NCBI GenBank assembly: GCA_020740775.1
Contig: JAHEWK010000011.1
Location: 930,001 to 994,000 of the forward strand
Origin: Ilyonectria destructans
Taxonomy: Eukaryota; Ascomycota; Sordariomycetes; Hypocreales; Nectriaceae
Direction: 5' to 3'
DNA: 64,000 nt
Part shown: one piece after another, positions 1 to 11,928 of the stretch
How positions within the stretch are numbered: the first letter of the stretch is position 1
Layout: each line of letters begins with the position of its first letter
The notes under the pieces: model-generated
Database searches by the model: none
What the model was told of the DNA's origin: nothing
What the model saw: the letters and a program-made list of their open reading frames with translations, nothing else
Position numbers and translations under genes: made by a program

Positions 1-42
1 GAATGGACTCCTAACCATACCAAGTACTCACATTATCAATAG

Positions 43-339
43 GTCTACCACCCCGATGATCTCAAGGGAAAGGGTGCCAATTTCGAACTTGAGCGAGACT
101 TGAAAGAGAAGAAGCGTCTGGCCAAGGGCCAAGCCGCCGAGTACGAAATGCAGCCCCGGGCCAGTCGTCCTCCCCGGAGCCACCACCGAAGTTTCAGTGA
201 ACAGCCCGTCTCCACTCCCGCCGGCGGTTTCTCCAACAGTGCCGATCTCGGGCGCCAGAACTCCACGAGCAAGCGGCTGAGTGACGGCTTCAGGCGACGT
301 TTCGGTAGCATCCGTCGCAAGAAGCAGGAGGTACTATGA
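43..339 (+). CDS. 3' end of a possible Pal1-family cell-morphology protein (partial)
   Basis: Only the last exon is in the window. It begins after a plausible acceptor (ATCAATAG at 35-42) and reads about 98 residues to a TGA at 337-339. The peptide opens VYHPDDLKGKGANFELERDL, is rich in basic and Ser residues, and ends RRRFGSIRRKKQEVL. A YHPDDLKGKG-like segment with a basic RRFGS tail is what I remember of the C-terminus of ascomycete Pal1 proteins, which act in cell polarity at the cortex. This is recall, not a search, and no catalytic domain is visible. The gene is convergent with CFT1. If it is not Pal1, it is an unassigned basic, probably disordered tail. Confidence 0.45.
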   Translation, partial: VYHPDDLKGKGANFELERDLKEKKRLAKGQAAEYEMQPRASRPPRSHHRSFSEQPVSTPAGGFSNSADLGRQNSTSKRLSDGFRRRFGSIRRKKQEVL

Positions 340-833
340 GGAAGGGACTTCTCCACTCGCCTTGATTCCATTTCAGTTTTCCGGATATTCTTTGGCGTTC
401 TTTTTTAGGCAATCTGGGGTTTGATGGCGGACACGCTAGTTTTTGGGAGTACGCATAGAATGCAATATTCACGAGGATAGAGGCACATACACTCGAGGGC
501 AGTTGAGGAGTTTTAGTATCTCCGGCGACAGTCTGATTGATAAGAAATACGGGATGGATGCGACAGTATATCGGTTTACTACGAGGGCCTAAGATCTAGG
601 CCTGTTGCAAGCAGATAGACGATGCAATGAATGATACCACATTAACCGAATGCCTGTGCATGTGCAAGAGGTCCACTGCAGTTGTATGATTGTAGTTCCA
701 TGTATTTGTATTTTACCCAGCTCTAGTTTGAGGCGACCTGCAGGCTCCGCCGCAAATGCAGCCAACTTGAAGCACCTTTTCGACTCCCTGAACAACAAAA
801 CAGCATAACCATTGGGATTCGAACAAGACATCG
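340..833. other. Convergent 3' intergenic region
   Basis: The stretch lies between two converging stop codons. It presumably holds both 3' UTRs. I see no RNA gene or conserved reading frame. Confidence 0.5.
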
Positions 834-3800
834 TTAAAAGTACGCCAACCCACTCCAACCCAACAGACCTTCCAGCTCATCCCTCAGCTCAGCCACACCA
901 TCGTATCCACCCTTGCCAGCAATCTCAGCTCGCTTCGCAGCAGCCAGCTCGGTCCATCGCGCGAGCACAGCGCCGTCCACGATGGAGCGTCCGGCAGCGG
1001 CCTCGACGCCGACGTAGCGCGAGCCGTCCCCGAGCCGGTGGGCCTTTGCGTTGAGGCCGCCGTGGGGCGCGAGGGCCGGCAGCAGCTGGTTGGTGACGGA
1101 GAGGAGGCGGCGGTAGGTCGTCTCGGGGAGCGGCGTCAGGGCGGCGAGGTGGCCCGAGGGCGAGGCGAGGACGAGGACGTGGGGCGGCGAGTCTGGGGCG
1201 GGATGCGAGGGCGGGAGGGTGCGTGGGAGGAGGAGCGTCGAGGATGGGATGTTGGGCGTTACGGAGAAGGTGGTGCGGTGGAGGAGGAGGTGGCCTTGGA
1301 GAGACTTGGGATCTGGATGATGTTAGTCTGGGATTTATGCGTATATGATAGGGGAGAACTTACGGTCCGGGTTAAAGTCGAGAATGTGCAGGTCGCCATC
1401 CGCGTCTGACGCAACAATGGCCAGGTCGTCGCCATCGGGGAGGAAGTCGGCCACCAGAAGCGGCAGCCGGCCGTTGCTCTTCCCAAGGATCTTGAACGTG
1501 TACGGCTCCTCGGTGTATCCGGCAAACCACACGCCCTTGAAGGCGTCGGCCATGAGACACAAGCCGGTCCGGGGCAGCTCCCGGGCCGTGGCGACGTGGC
1601 AGCTCATATCGAGAAAGGCCACGGGCAGCAGCGAGCCGTCCTCCTTAAGACCGCGCACCATGCACTTCTGGCCCTGGGCGACGAGCATGAGGCCCTGCGA
1701 GCCGATCTCGGACAGCGCCGTGACGCCGCCGCGCGGGATGTCCTCGCGCGCGATGAGCTTGAGGCGCTTGTTGGTCTCGGGCCGGCCGGGCTCCGGGATG
1801 ACGGTGACGATGTCGAAGACGTGCACGCGGCCGCGGATCGGCAAGTCCTCGCCCTTGGAGAGCGCGGTGCCGACGGCGAGCAGCATGCGGCGCTCCTTGG
1901 TCTCCTCCGAGACCTCGAGGTGCAGCGTCTTCATGCACTCGATGGACTCGCACGACTCGAGCTCCAGCTCGTGCACGACGGTCCAGCTGACGGGGCTGAC
2001 GAGCTTCAGCACGCCGCGCGCCATGGTCGGCGGGATCGCGAGCGTCTCCTTGGCCCACTCCTTGTGGTAGTCGTCGTCGCGCGGCAGCTCGAACGGCTCG
2101 GGCGCCATGCACCCGGCGATGTACGCGCCCGTGGGGTGGTGGTACGCGATGCCGCGGACGTCGACGTCGAGCGGGACCTTCTTGACGGACAAGCCCAGCT
2201 CGGTGAAGTTGGTGTCCGGGGGTAGTTGCGTGACGCGGGCGATACCCTCGTCGTCGGCGTAGATGAAACCCCTGTCGCAACCCTCGGTGTGGAACGGGCT
2301 CATGCCGCGCACGCCGAGGCCCTGGAGGCCGACGACGCGGGGGATGCTCTTGCTGGACTTGATGACGAAGCTCGGCGACGGGCCCGGCAGGAAGACGGTG
2401 CTGTAGCCGTCCACGTTGGCGCATGCCCGGAGGGGAACGAAGCGCGGTTGCTGGACGGCGTCGTCGCCTGTGGCCTCGACGGGGGTGATGGCCAGAGTGG
2501 AGTTGGCCGACTTCTTGAAGGAGAGGGTGGCTTTGAGCGTGGGCTCTGTGCCCTCGGAGTGGTTGCGGAGGGGTTCGTAGATAGTGAGGTCGTCAGTTGA
2601 GTTGCGGAGCTGGAGAGTCAGTTGATGTCCAAGATGCGACTGTGGGAGTCGCTTACGATTAGGTACGGTTGTTGGGACACGGAGTCTCCGAGATCAGCTA
2701 CCATGATCTCGCTGAGGGTCTCGCGGGCCATGCCTCGACGGTGGGTGTAATCAGGGGAGAGGAAGGGGGGGATATAAGTCAAGCCTTCGGCGACGTAGAC
2801 CGGCTCTGAGAGGTCAGGAAGTGCGTAGACCTATGATTGTTAGCTGTGTTCACACGGTTGGGGAGAGACTGAATCTCACATGAAGCGCTCCAGCCGAGCT
2901 TAGTAGGAACATCATAACCTTGTCCTCAGCGTCCGCGCCTTTGTCGCCCCCAATAGGCTGGAAGGTGCCCTGCGTGTCGGTGTACAGGCATCCGGCCTGC
3001 CACTTGGTGGTCGATAGAGTGCTGGTCTTTTCAACCTCCTCGATTTCGTTGTTGCTGTCGATCTGGGCGATGAAGATGCTGCTGTCATCTCGAATGAGGA
3101 GCAGGTAAGGGTCGGCAATGCTTGCGCTGGTGACCCTGGGCTCTGCGCCTGTCTCTTCGTCGAGCATAGGCAGGATCTGGGCGAGACCGAGATCTATTTC
3201 TGTCAGTACATCTGCTCATATTGGCTGTGCACAGTGACCAACTCACCTCCGTCATAAGATCGGACTTCAGACTTGAGGACCTGGATGATCCTCATCTTCT
3301 TGCCCATCGTACCAGCCTCAACCGTGAAGCCAGCGGCGGGGTCAAACTCGGTTTCCTTGAGCGTCTCGAACCCGGCGGCCGTAAGCGCATATACATCTGA
3401 CGTCTCATAGCCGTCCAGGTCGACCTTGGCCACAATCATGAACTTGTCGTACTGTCCAAACGTCTCGTAGTCGCTGTTCACGGCGACATTGGCACCGAGC
3501 GACTTGGGAATTGGCTTCTTCACGGACATGGTCCAAAAGCCTCGTGCTTCGGGAAACTCGAAGCGCCCAATGATCTTGGGCTGAATGTGGCGGTTCACAA
3601 CCGCAAGGGCGCCTGCGCTTCCGCGGCCGACGGCCAAGCCGAGCTGCAACTCAGCGACGACGCCCTGAGACAAGGTCGCTTCTTCGCTGTCGGGAAGAAA
3701 CGACGCCTTGCCACAGGTGAAGTCCTGGATCGGGGCGATGCTAAGAAGGGTATCATGAATGCGGAAACTCAGCTCGCCCGATTTTCCAGTGCCGTTGAGA

Positions 3801-5326
3801 ACTTGCGCAGGTTTTGTGGCTGCCGATTCCGTGCCATACAGGTCATCGTCTTCGTCGTCCTCATCATCGAGATCGAGATCGTCCACATCTAGTGCCAAGT
3901 CTGCATCGATAACTCGAGCCTTGCGGCGTTTCTCCTGTCCTTGTTTCCTTGACCAGCCCAAGACGACAGAGTCACCAGTTTCGCTTCCCACGAAGAAGGA
4001 GTTCTTGCCTAGCTTTGATATACAGGAAGCACGGCTCTTGATCAGGGTGCCCCCACTCTCTGTGGGAATCATCTTGATGGTGATGCCGGATACGGTACGG
4101 CCGTCGATTCGGAAAGACACAATGCCAAGTCGGCCATCGTTCAAGACCAGAAGAAGTTCTCCGTTCTCGATGTATAGCTGTTCAATGGCACATCCCTCCA
4201 AGCGTAGGTTTAGGTCGGACTGGTCAGTCAAGCTGAAAGAGGTCATCAACCTCGCCATAGAGTTGACAGCCACACCATTGGCCTTTCCTGACTGATCGAC
4301 GTGGATTAGCTCATTCTGACCAACCAGCAAAGCTCCTCCCACAGGCGTAGGCAGGGCAATAACCTGGTACAGGTCCCGGGGGAGGTCGGTAACGGAGAGA
4401 ATAGTCGTCGAGGCGCGTTGCTGCAGGTCCAGAGTAAAGACCTTGTAGGTGAGGTGGTCCTTTTGGCCAAACGAGTGCGCGGTCGATTGGCTGGACGAGA
4501 GGATGCCAAAGGTGGGCTCTCTATACTCATGCAGAAAGGCGAGGTGCACGGGGTGGAGCAGGCTGGGATCTAGCAGAGGGAGACGAAGGACAAAAGACGG
4601 TGTATACGCTGCTTCTAGACTGTCGCTATCTCCATTGGCGACTGCAGTGGGCGCCTTGACGGGCCGCGGGCCGTCGAGATCCTCATCCCAATCGTCCATC
4701 TCCAAGTCCTCTTCCGACTGCCGGAACGGGAGGATGGCGAGGTTTCGCGAGCCGAACTTGAAGGCCGCGCACCTGCTCCCTGGGTCGGCCTGGAGGTAGT
4801 TGACATGCTCGCCAAAGGGCACCTCCCACGGCGCGCCGTGCAGGTCGTCCTTTTCGTAGAAGTGTATTGAGATGGTCTCGAGCGTGTTCTTTTTAGGATC
4901 CCACTCGGCAAGGCACATCTTGGCCGCCTTGTACGCCAGCAGGAGCGCCTCGCCTCCCGACTTGGTGTTCTTGGTCTTGAGCCTCGCCAGGCCTATGACG
5001 GCGCCGGCAAGCGGGATCTCCGCAACAAGCACGAGCTTGGTGTTGTTTGTTCGATCGGTGCGCACCAGCATCGACTCCCCGCCGCCAAGGAAGGACGACT
5101 CGAGGCCGTCATCGTCGTTTGCGCGGAGGTCGAACTCGGGCTCGGGCTTGGCCGGCTGCGGCAGCGGGTTCTGGGCGTCGAGCTCGGCGGAGATGGCCTT
5201 TGTGGCGAAGATCTGGAGCAGCGAACCCTTTGCGACGACCAGGTTGGCGGCCGTGGCGGACGTGAGAGGTAGGCTCAGGGAGTGGGTGACGGCTGAGGGA
5301 GCCGCGAGCTCGGTGTAGGCCTGCAT
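834..5326 (-). CDS. CFT1: CFT1, cleavage and polyadenylation factor subunit (CPSF160 homologue)
   Basis: Large scaffold subunit of the nuclear CPF/CPSF complex that recognises poly(A) signals and organises mRNA 3'-end cleavage. Five exons on the minus strand: 5326-3247, 3193-2880, 2830-2657, 2609-1364 and 1312-834, all with GT-AG introns and kept in frame, give 1430 residues, normal for fungal CFT1. The N-terminal half is the MMS1/CPSF160-type beta-propeller region. It carries the typical start MQAYTELAAPSAVTHSLSL and an acidic insertion near residue 480. The C-terminal half is the CPSF_A domain (HILDFNPD then PKSLQGHLLLHR across the last intron). The start is the first ATG of the open frame. 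It is divergent from the cobalamin transporter gene. DDB1 and RSE1 share the fold, but the length, acidic loop and PKSLQGHLLLHR segment favour CFT1. Confidence 0.93.
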
Positions 5327-6065
5327 CGCTCCAAGACCATGCTTTCGCGACGAGGAGGGAGAGGGATTGAGCTCGAGCTCGGCGGGGGAGTTTCGTCTTC
5401 GTAGGCGGGTTCGTTCGCCTGGGCCCTGTTGTCGCGACTGGTTGTTGGATGTTGCGAAAGAAGCTTGAGCTTCGGGCGGATCAAAACAGCCTCCGCCTTC
5501 CGAGAGCTCCAGGCCGCGACAGCTAGCTTACCCTACAGGGCTAGACCGGCTCATGGGGACGCTAGCCGGGCGCTGGGACAGGGCGGCGTGGCAGAAGCCG
5601 CAGGGGTCGCGATAGCACGCTACTGCGGTAGTCCTCCGTAGGCCGCTAATGGATGCATTCCTGAGCAAGGCACAGCCGCACAAGCACAAGTCTATTGCGT
5701 CACGCAAACAGGCCAAAGCCTTGCCATCATTATGCCCGGCTTTTGTAACCAAGCTTCAACCCGTCACCAGCTCCAGGGATATTTGAGCTACTTACCTTCC
5801 CTTTCCGATTGCTCCTGATCTGTGCGTCCTTCACTACCGCTCGCATAGACACGCATAGCTCGCTGTGCCGAGTGCATAACGAACGACGTCACCGGCTCTG
5901 CCACAGCTTGTCTCTCCCAGCGCCCGTCGCCAACCCGCAATCTCGGGTCTCGATTCTCGACCTCACACAAAACAAAGACATCTCGACGCCCTCACCTGCA
6001 AAATCCCACATCCCTTGCCTCTGCGGAATTGAGATCCACTGCGCATTGCGTGCGTTCTTATCACC
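5327..6065. promoter_or_regulatory. Bidirectional promoter between CFT1 and the LMBD1-like gene
   Basis: 739 bp between two divergent start codons. It contains both 5' UTRs. No clear TATA box is visible, as is usual for housekeeping genes. Confidence 0.5.
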
Positions 6066-7850
6066 ATGGCCGCCGCCGGCCTCGTTCAGACCAGTCTCAT
6101 CTGGGTCACCTACGCCGTGGCTGTTGGCCTCTGCCTGGTCGCCGCCGTCATCACTACCTTCACCTGGCAGACGCCGCGCGAGCGCTCCGCCATCGTCAGC
6201 ATCGTCGCCATCGTCAGTTTGACGTCCCTCCTCGCGACCGTCCTGCTTCTCCCCGTCGACATTGCTCTCGTTTCCGCGACCGGCTCCTCCGCGCACGGCG
6301 CCAAAAAGGACTGGGCCACGCCCAAGCGAATCGACGAGATCCTCTTCACCCTGAAGGTCGTCTATTACAGCCTCTACAGCTTCGATTCCCTGCTGTGCCT
6401 CATCGTCATCCCCTTTGCCTACTTCTGGCATGAGGAATATGACGAGATCGAGGTCGAGGAGGGTCGCTCTCTCGGTAGCCGCTTCTGGGCCGCTGCTAAA
6501 TACACTCTATTCTTCGTCGCATTCGTTGTTGTCCTCTTCCTGCTCGGCTTCTTCGTCCCGGCGGCTGGCGATAGCTCCAAGGATCACTGGGACCTCGACT
6601 ACTTCAAGCATCTAATTTCCCAGAACCACGGAGAGAAGGCACTGACCTTTGCTCTCGGTCTTCTGATGACGATTGGCACACTACTTTACGTCGTCTATAC
6701 CGGTGCCGGACTTGCTCTGTTGCCCATCGCCTTCATCAGATCGGCACCTTCAATCTCCGCCCCGCAGCTTTCCGAAACGACCGCTTCTCAGCTCGAACAA
6801 AACCGCGAACGACAGCGACAGATTGAGATGCGCAATGTTGGCCGTCAGGAAGAGATGTCACGCAAGGATCGCCGGGAGTTGGATGCTTTGGTTAGAGCGG
6901 AGCAAACCTTGGTTCGACGAGAGAGACTGGCCGCTGAGGCGCAGGGAGAGGGCAGGAGCAAGGTCTACCAGGCATGGCTCAAGGCCTGCGTTCTTTTCCG
7001 ACCGATCAAGATGCTGGGCGGCATCTTCCTGCTTATTCTCGCCATCCTCATCTGGGTCTCGATGCTGATTACGGGCATCGACAAGGCCAAGAACTCGGTC
7101 TGTAAGCAGCGTTGCGGCTATATCCTGGGCCAAATTCACTTGTTCCAGCCTATGAACTTCATATTTGTCAAGGCGGCGAAGGCTTTCCCGGTTGACTACA
7201 TCCTCATGGCTCTGCTGGTGCTCCTGTTCTTCAGCAGCTCCATCTCAGGTGTTGCCACCGTCGGCATCCGCTTCCTCTGGGTTCGCATCTTCCAGATCCG
7301 CAAGGGCCGCACTGCTCCCCAGGCGCTGCTCATTGCGACTGTGTTGCTGGGCCTCATTATTTTGGCCACCAACTACAGCATCGCTATGATGGTTGCTCCC
7401 CAGTATTCCATCTATGGAACCCAGACGTTTTGCTCCAATGCGCCAGACTTCCCCGGAACGCAACCTAGCTGCGAGGGTCACTCGGACAAGATCCAACCTT
7501 GCTCCGAGCTCTTGGAGTACAGGCACGCAAAGGATGTTTGCACCCCGTCCATGATGTCGACATTCTTGAACCGAATCACCATCACGTGGCCATTCTTCGG
7601 TCTCGTCGACTTCTGGGCACAGTTTGCTTTCTTAGGCGTCTTCCTCATTGTTTTCGTCACGGCGCTTTTCCGCTCCCCCAAGGTCAACATGTCCGAGTTT
7701 GACGAGCAGGCCGAGGCCGACGAGGAGGAGAGCCTCCTCGCCACCACAGGAAGGCGGTTCGGCGCGACCTGGCAGGATGTGAGGGGCAAGACCGGGTCAG
7801 GGAACCATTCTACCAATGGCGGGAACGGATCACAGTCTAACGATGTTTGA
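6066..7850 (+). CDS. Probable lysosomal/vacuolar cobalamin transporter (LMBD1-like)
   Basis: Intronless gene of 594 residues, ATG in a good context (ATCACCATGG). The protein has about nine hydrophobic membrane spans: near residues 8-30, 42-62, 95-118, 140-162, 193-222, 312-335, 375-395, 415-440 and 505-530. A charged helical cytosolic loop of about residues 235-305 ([14 protein letters not shown]) sits in the middle. This layout, the LMBR1/LIMR signature and the length match fungal homologues of human LMBRD1, which moves cobalamin out of the lysosome. The C-terminal tail is acidic ([15 protein letters not shown]) and may carry a vacuolar sorting signal. Whether fungi that do not use B12 keep this substrate is uncertain; the family call is firm, the substrate is inferred. 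Confidence 0.88.
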   Translation: MAAAGLVQTSLIWVTYAVAVGLCLVAAVITTFTWQTPRERSAIVSIVAIVSLTSLLATVLLLPVDIALVSATGSSAHGAKKDWATPKRIDEILFTLKVVYYSLYSFDSLLCLIVIPFAYFWHEEYDEIEVEEGRSLGSRFWAAAKYTLFFVAFVVVLFLLGFFVPAAGDSSKDHWDLDYFKHLISQNHGEKALTFALGLLMTIGTLLYVVYTGAGLALLPIAFIRSAPSISAPQLSETTASQLEQNRERQRQIEMRNVGRQEEMSRKDRRELDALVRAEQTLVRRERLAAEAQGEGRSKVYQAWLKACVLFRPIKMLGGIFLLILAILIWVSMLITGIDKAKNSVCKQRCGYILGQIHLFQPMNFIFVKAAKAFPVDYILMALLVLLFFSSSISGVATVGIRFLWVRIFQIRKGRTAPQALLIATVLLGLIILATNYSIAMMVAPQYSIYGTQTFCSNAPDFPGTQPSCEGHSDKIQPCSELLEYRHAKDVCTPSMMSTFLNRITITWPFFGLVDFWAQFAFLGVFLIVFVTALFRSPKVNMSEFDEQAEADEEESLLATTGRRFGATWQDVRGKTGSGNHSTNGGNGSQSNDV

Positions 7851-8062
7851 TATGATTGTACGAGCGTTATATCAGTGAGAGATGGGATAGGTGGCATATC
7901 TGGATTGGTTCGCTGCAGTGCAGCAGCACAGGCACTGGTAATGGAGTTATAACAAGGACTGGTCTCTTGGGTATCTGGTTTATTTAAAATGGTTACGCGG
8001 TCAGGCAGAGTCTGGCAGGATGGATTATCAAGTAGGGGACCACAGACAGGCTCGAATTATTT

Positions 8063-9209
8063 TCACGCCCCTAGCGCTATCTTCCTCTTCTCCGTCTTCT
8101 TGTCCCTGGTGAACTGCACGGCCCTGTGGCTGCGCTCGTCGAAGCCGGCCTGCGGACCGACGTGCATCTCGCGCCAGCACCGCGCGCAGTAGACGTCGTC
8201 GTCGCAGCCCAGGCACCGCAGCGTGGCGTCCTCGAGGCACACGGTGCACCAGCTGTCCATGTCGTCGTCGGTGTAGTTTGTGCGCGTAGCGAGCCGCTTG
8301 AAGGGCTTGGAGGGCGCGTCGGTGGGCACGTCGGGGAGGTCGAGGATGTCGTCGGAGCCGGAGTTGGCGTTGGGTGCTCGTAGGGCGGCCATGCGCGCCG
8401 TGAGGTCGTCCAGGTCGGTGCTGGCGGCGCGGGCGGTGCGGGCGGCGGGGAGATCTTCGAGGGTTGGCGGGAGGTCGGGTAGAGAGAAGCCTGATTCCGT
8501 CGATGGGAGGACCGTGGAGGATTCGTGGCCGTCCTGGGACTTGTCCTCGTCGGGAGGGTCGTCTTTGGCGAGGGCATTCTCAAGTTCCAACTCATCGCGG
8601 AACCTCGCGAGGACGTCGTCGACGTCACGTTTCATGTCCTCATTGTCCGAGTCATCCGAATCCAAGTCCTTCTCATTCTTTCCATCCTCCTTCATGCCAC
8701 CCTCGGTGTCCTTTGGGATTGCCTGGGCGAGCTCTTCGAGCAGGGCCTTGACTCGCTCATCGTCTGGTTCAGCTTGGAATTGGTCGTCGGGGCCAACATC
8801 CCCGAGCAGCTCTTCTAGCGTCTGGTCATCCGTCTGGAAGATGGCGTCGTCAATGTCCCCGTCGTCTGGCTCAGGAGGACTCTCTTTCGGCGCAGCTCTC
8901 ACGGGCGCAGGACTTGCGCTGGCCGTAGTGGACGACCTGTCCGCCTTAGGCGACGGCCTTGCTGCTACTGGCGAGGGACTATCCTGGTCGCGCAGAGACT
9001 TGAGACGGAGGGCGAGAGCCTCCTCCCGGTTCGGAGTCTTCTTCCGCTCTATGGGATCTACGTTTATCCTGAGCGCTTGATTAGCTTGGGTCTTGTCTTT
9101 TCAAGCCAACATCGCTGTACTTTGTAGGTGGAGTCCTGTCTGGAGTTGCGCTGCCCCCTCGTAGCGCCTGGAGGCGATCGAGGAGGGATTTGTCGACGGG
9201 GTCGGACAT
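8063..9209 (-). CDS. ANCHR/ZFYVE19-like B-box zinc-finger protein
   Basis: Two exons (9209-9121 and 9068-8063, intron with GCTAATC branch site) encode 364 residues. The C-terminus is a B-box-like zinc finger around residues 300-345: WCTVCLEDATLRCLGC, then DDDVYCARCWREMH and a closing His. This is the same zinc-finger type as the C-terminus of human ZFYVE19/ANCHR, which binds VPS4 and controls abscission. The middle is acidic and mostly disordered, with a leucine-rich acidic helix (VKALLEELAQAIPKD) that could be a MIT-interacting motif. No FYVE finger is visible. A role with ESCRT-III/VPS4 is inferred from the family. The ATG at 9209 is the first in frame after splicing. Confidence 0.75.
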
Positions 9210-9885
9210 GACGCGGGGTCAGGCTTGCAGGGTAAATACACAGCCCTGTACGGTGCTGTTAGTGATTCGATATGTGTAATCTGGTGTTTGGCGCCCGAGT
9301 GCTGTTGTCGTTGTAGGTATTGGAATGAGATGAGGCGATCCGCAGCGCCTCTATCTCCGCTGTTGAGTCAGGTGGGGTTGAGTGCCCAGACGTTAGTTGG
9401 CGTTGGCGACAGCCACACCTATCACTTGACCAAAAACAGAGTCGCAAGACCAGAACTTCTGGATCATATGACAAAAACTAATCATTTCATAAATTCCATC
9501 TTCGCATTTGTCAGTTTCTATTGAGATTTTTGAACTCGCAGCATAAGAAGATCAACGCCAAGTGTGGCTGTGACGTCAGCCCAGCAACAACATAAACTAA
9601 GAAGCAAGAGGGCCAAACGAGTTGAGACCTTTGGTGTCATATTTTACTCTAACCTGTTACTCTAGATGGGATGTTTCTTGCACACAGGGGAACTTCATTC
9701 CGAGCCTTATATGAAGCAGACAACCCAGGACATCGATGCCGGACTCTTAGATAGGATGCTATATTGCATTATTGAGAACTATCCTCTGTGTACGTGCGAA
9801 TAGCAAAACGCCATACAGAATCAATCCTAATTTTCACTAAATATCTTGTCATCCCACAGTTAGTCTCACCCTAGCACCACCTCTA
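9210..9885. other. Intergenic region
   Basis: Lies between two minus-strand genes: 3' of the interrupted HET gene and 5' of the B-box gene. I see no gene or repeat in it. Confidence 0.4.
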
Positions 9886-11928
9886 TTAGTATAATGTGAT
9901 CTTGGACCACTTGGACTCGTCTGCTGCCTCCCCCAGCATCATGTTTGGAATAATGCTGTCACCGACCAACGTATATGTACCGTCCGTTCGAGGGCGTAGG
10001 ACCACGGGGACACTGCTCCCACTCAAGATGGCAATGCAATCGCCCGGCCTTGAGTGCTTAGAAAACCACCCAACATTCCCCTTCGTAGTTTCTCCTAGTC
10101 TCATACCCATTCGCAAGGCGTTTGTGGCTGCAAAAATTGCGCGAACCCTGAAGTCCTTCTTTTTCTCTTTACTCAATCTCCGAAAGTTGTATCCGATAAC
10201 GGGTCGCGGGCTGAACCACGACCTTAGACCTTCACCTCCAATCTTGAATGAAGAGTTCATTGAACAATCTAACCATTCAAGGATATCAGAGGTACTCTTC
10301 CCCATATCAGTTCTCGATTTCCTTTGATATTTTATCGCATCTGGCACGAATTGCATCCCTGTAAGGAAATCAGACCTGAACAGGTCTCTTTTCCTATCAT
10401 CGCGGAGAATGTAGAAACAGTTGAAAAGTGCAAACTCAATATTTCCGTCGCTCTTTTCCTTAACAAGTCGTATATTCCGACGCCCTTCATAATCAGCCAG
10501 CTGTCTCGATTTTGATCGCCTCTCTTCAAAGGTCGCAGAACAGTCGCGGATGGTGTCCAGAATCGATCCTTCTACCACCAGGTGCTGGTCTTGTACGGTA
10601 GCTATTGGGAAACTCGATGGCGTAGCATCCCATTTGGAGCATAACGTTCCATTTCTCGTACGGAATTCCATCGAGCGATGAAGGTATGACACGACTCGCG
10701 GATCCAGCCAGGTCTCAGAGTCAAACCAGTCGACCAACCAGGACCTTGGACTCTTGCTCCTGAAGACGATGGTATCTAGCGAGCGCTCAAGTCGGATGAT
10801 GCGCAACGTCGCATCCTCGTTAACACGCCGGACATCGCTTCCGTAGCTCGGGGTGGGAAAGATTATGGAGCCGTCGTATGTCAGCCCCATCAACCCGTAA
10901 ACTTTGTCGCGAATGTCTGTCGACCTGGCAAACGACGTCATCTTCAGAGCTCGAATCAACGGTATGGGTTGTAATCCGCTTTGGAGGTTCTTGAATTTAA
11001 GGAGATTTTGAATGTGTTGATAGGCTCTGGGGGAAACAATGTCGCCTACCATGTCGGCTTTGCGCATGCGCTTGTAAGCCATGACAAGGTAGGTGAGGTC
11101 CAAGAAGGCAAAGTTGTGACTTCCCCAGATAACTTGTAATTGGTTCGCCATAGATAGTTCTTGGATGACCCAAACCCGACTCCAATATTCACAGCCAAGC
11201 AGCCTCTCAAGGGCTCCCCAATGAGAGTCTTGCAGGTTTGCGCGAATGTGTTTTAATGCGCCCTTCGTTTTGCTAGCTGGATGGAGGTCCTTGAGGGTGT
11301 TTTTGTCTAGAAGTTTGACGACGCCTCGAACGACACGGCGTAAAGCACGCTGGCGTAGCATCTAGTTGTCGGGCGTTTTTGAGTCCTGTAACTGGGCCTC
11401 GGTCAGGATGTCACGCCCTTTACCGCCACCAAGACACTGCAGCTTGTCCTTTCTGTCGTTAAATCTTAGCAACGTTTCGACTGCACCCATTAGATGGACG
11501 ACCCCTAGGACTGCGGGAGGTTCGGCATGACCCAGCCAGGCTATCACGGCGTGAGCGGAGCGGTAAATGGCGGCCATGCGGAGGACCTGATGACTACGCT
11601 CCTCGTCATCATCTTGGTTGATGCAAATCGCGTCGGCCCATACTTTGACATAACCACGCGAACGAATTTCTGTCAAAGCACTGGCTAGGCTGGGGGTGTC
11701 ATGAGTGATTTGGTTGTTGACCCTGACTGGCACGGTCTTGTCAGAACCGCCCCAACAGTACGAGAGCGCGACGTAATTGGAGCTTGCTGCTAGCGAGACA
11801 TGTTCGAGCCGGCATTTAATCTCGTCTTGAGACCTCTTGGCAGGTTTGATGCGTAGGATCCGCATTTCGTTGCTCGCCGCACTCAAGGGCTGGTAGCTCA
11901 AAGCCGGCTGCTGCGTAGAGCTTGCCAT
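9886..11928 (-). pseudogene. HET-domain (heterokaryon incompatibility) gene interrupted by one in-frame TAG
   Basis: From the ATG at 11928 the frame reads a HET domain: YVALSYCWGGSD, then VKVWADAICINQDDDEE, then SAHAVIAWLGHAEPP. It hits TAG at 11364-11362 and continues in the same frame for 491 residues, including EYWSRVWVIQELSM, the usual end of the HET core, and a normal C-terminal region ending at TAA 9888-9886. HET proteins trigger cell death after non-self recognition between hyphae. I looked for an intron that would remove the TAG. The best donor (GTAAAG, near 11425) with an acceptor at the TAG leaves the wrong phase. The simplest reading is a recent nonsense mutation, for example CAG to TAG. 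An unusual intron or a base-call error remain possible. Confidence 0.6.

Noticed and set aside
1596..2225. Long plus-strand frame opposite CFT1
   Set aside because: Antisense shadow of a GC-rich exon of CFT1, with a composition of Leu/Arg/Ala/Asp typical of such shadows.
11362..11430. An intron removing the TAG in the first HET gene
   Set aside because: The only good donor (GTAAAG) gives a length that shifts the frame; other GT sites of the right phase lack donor consensus.
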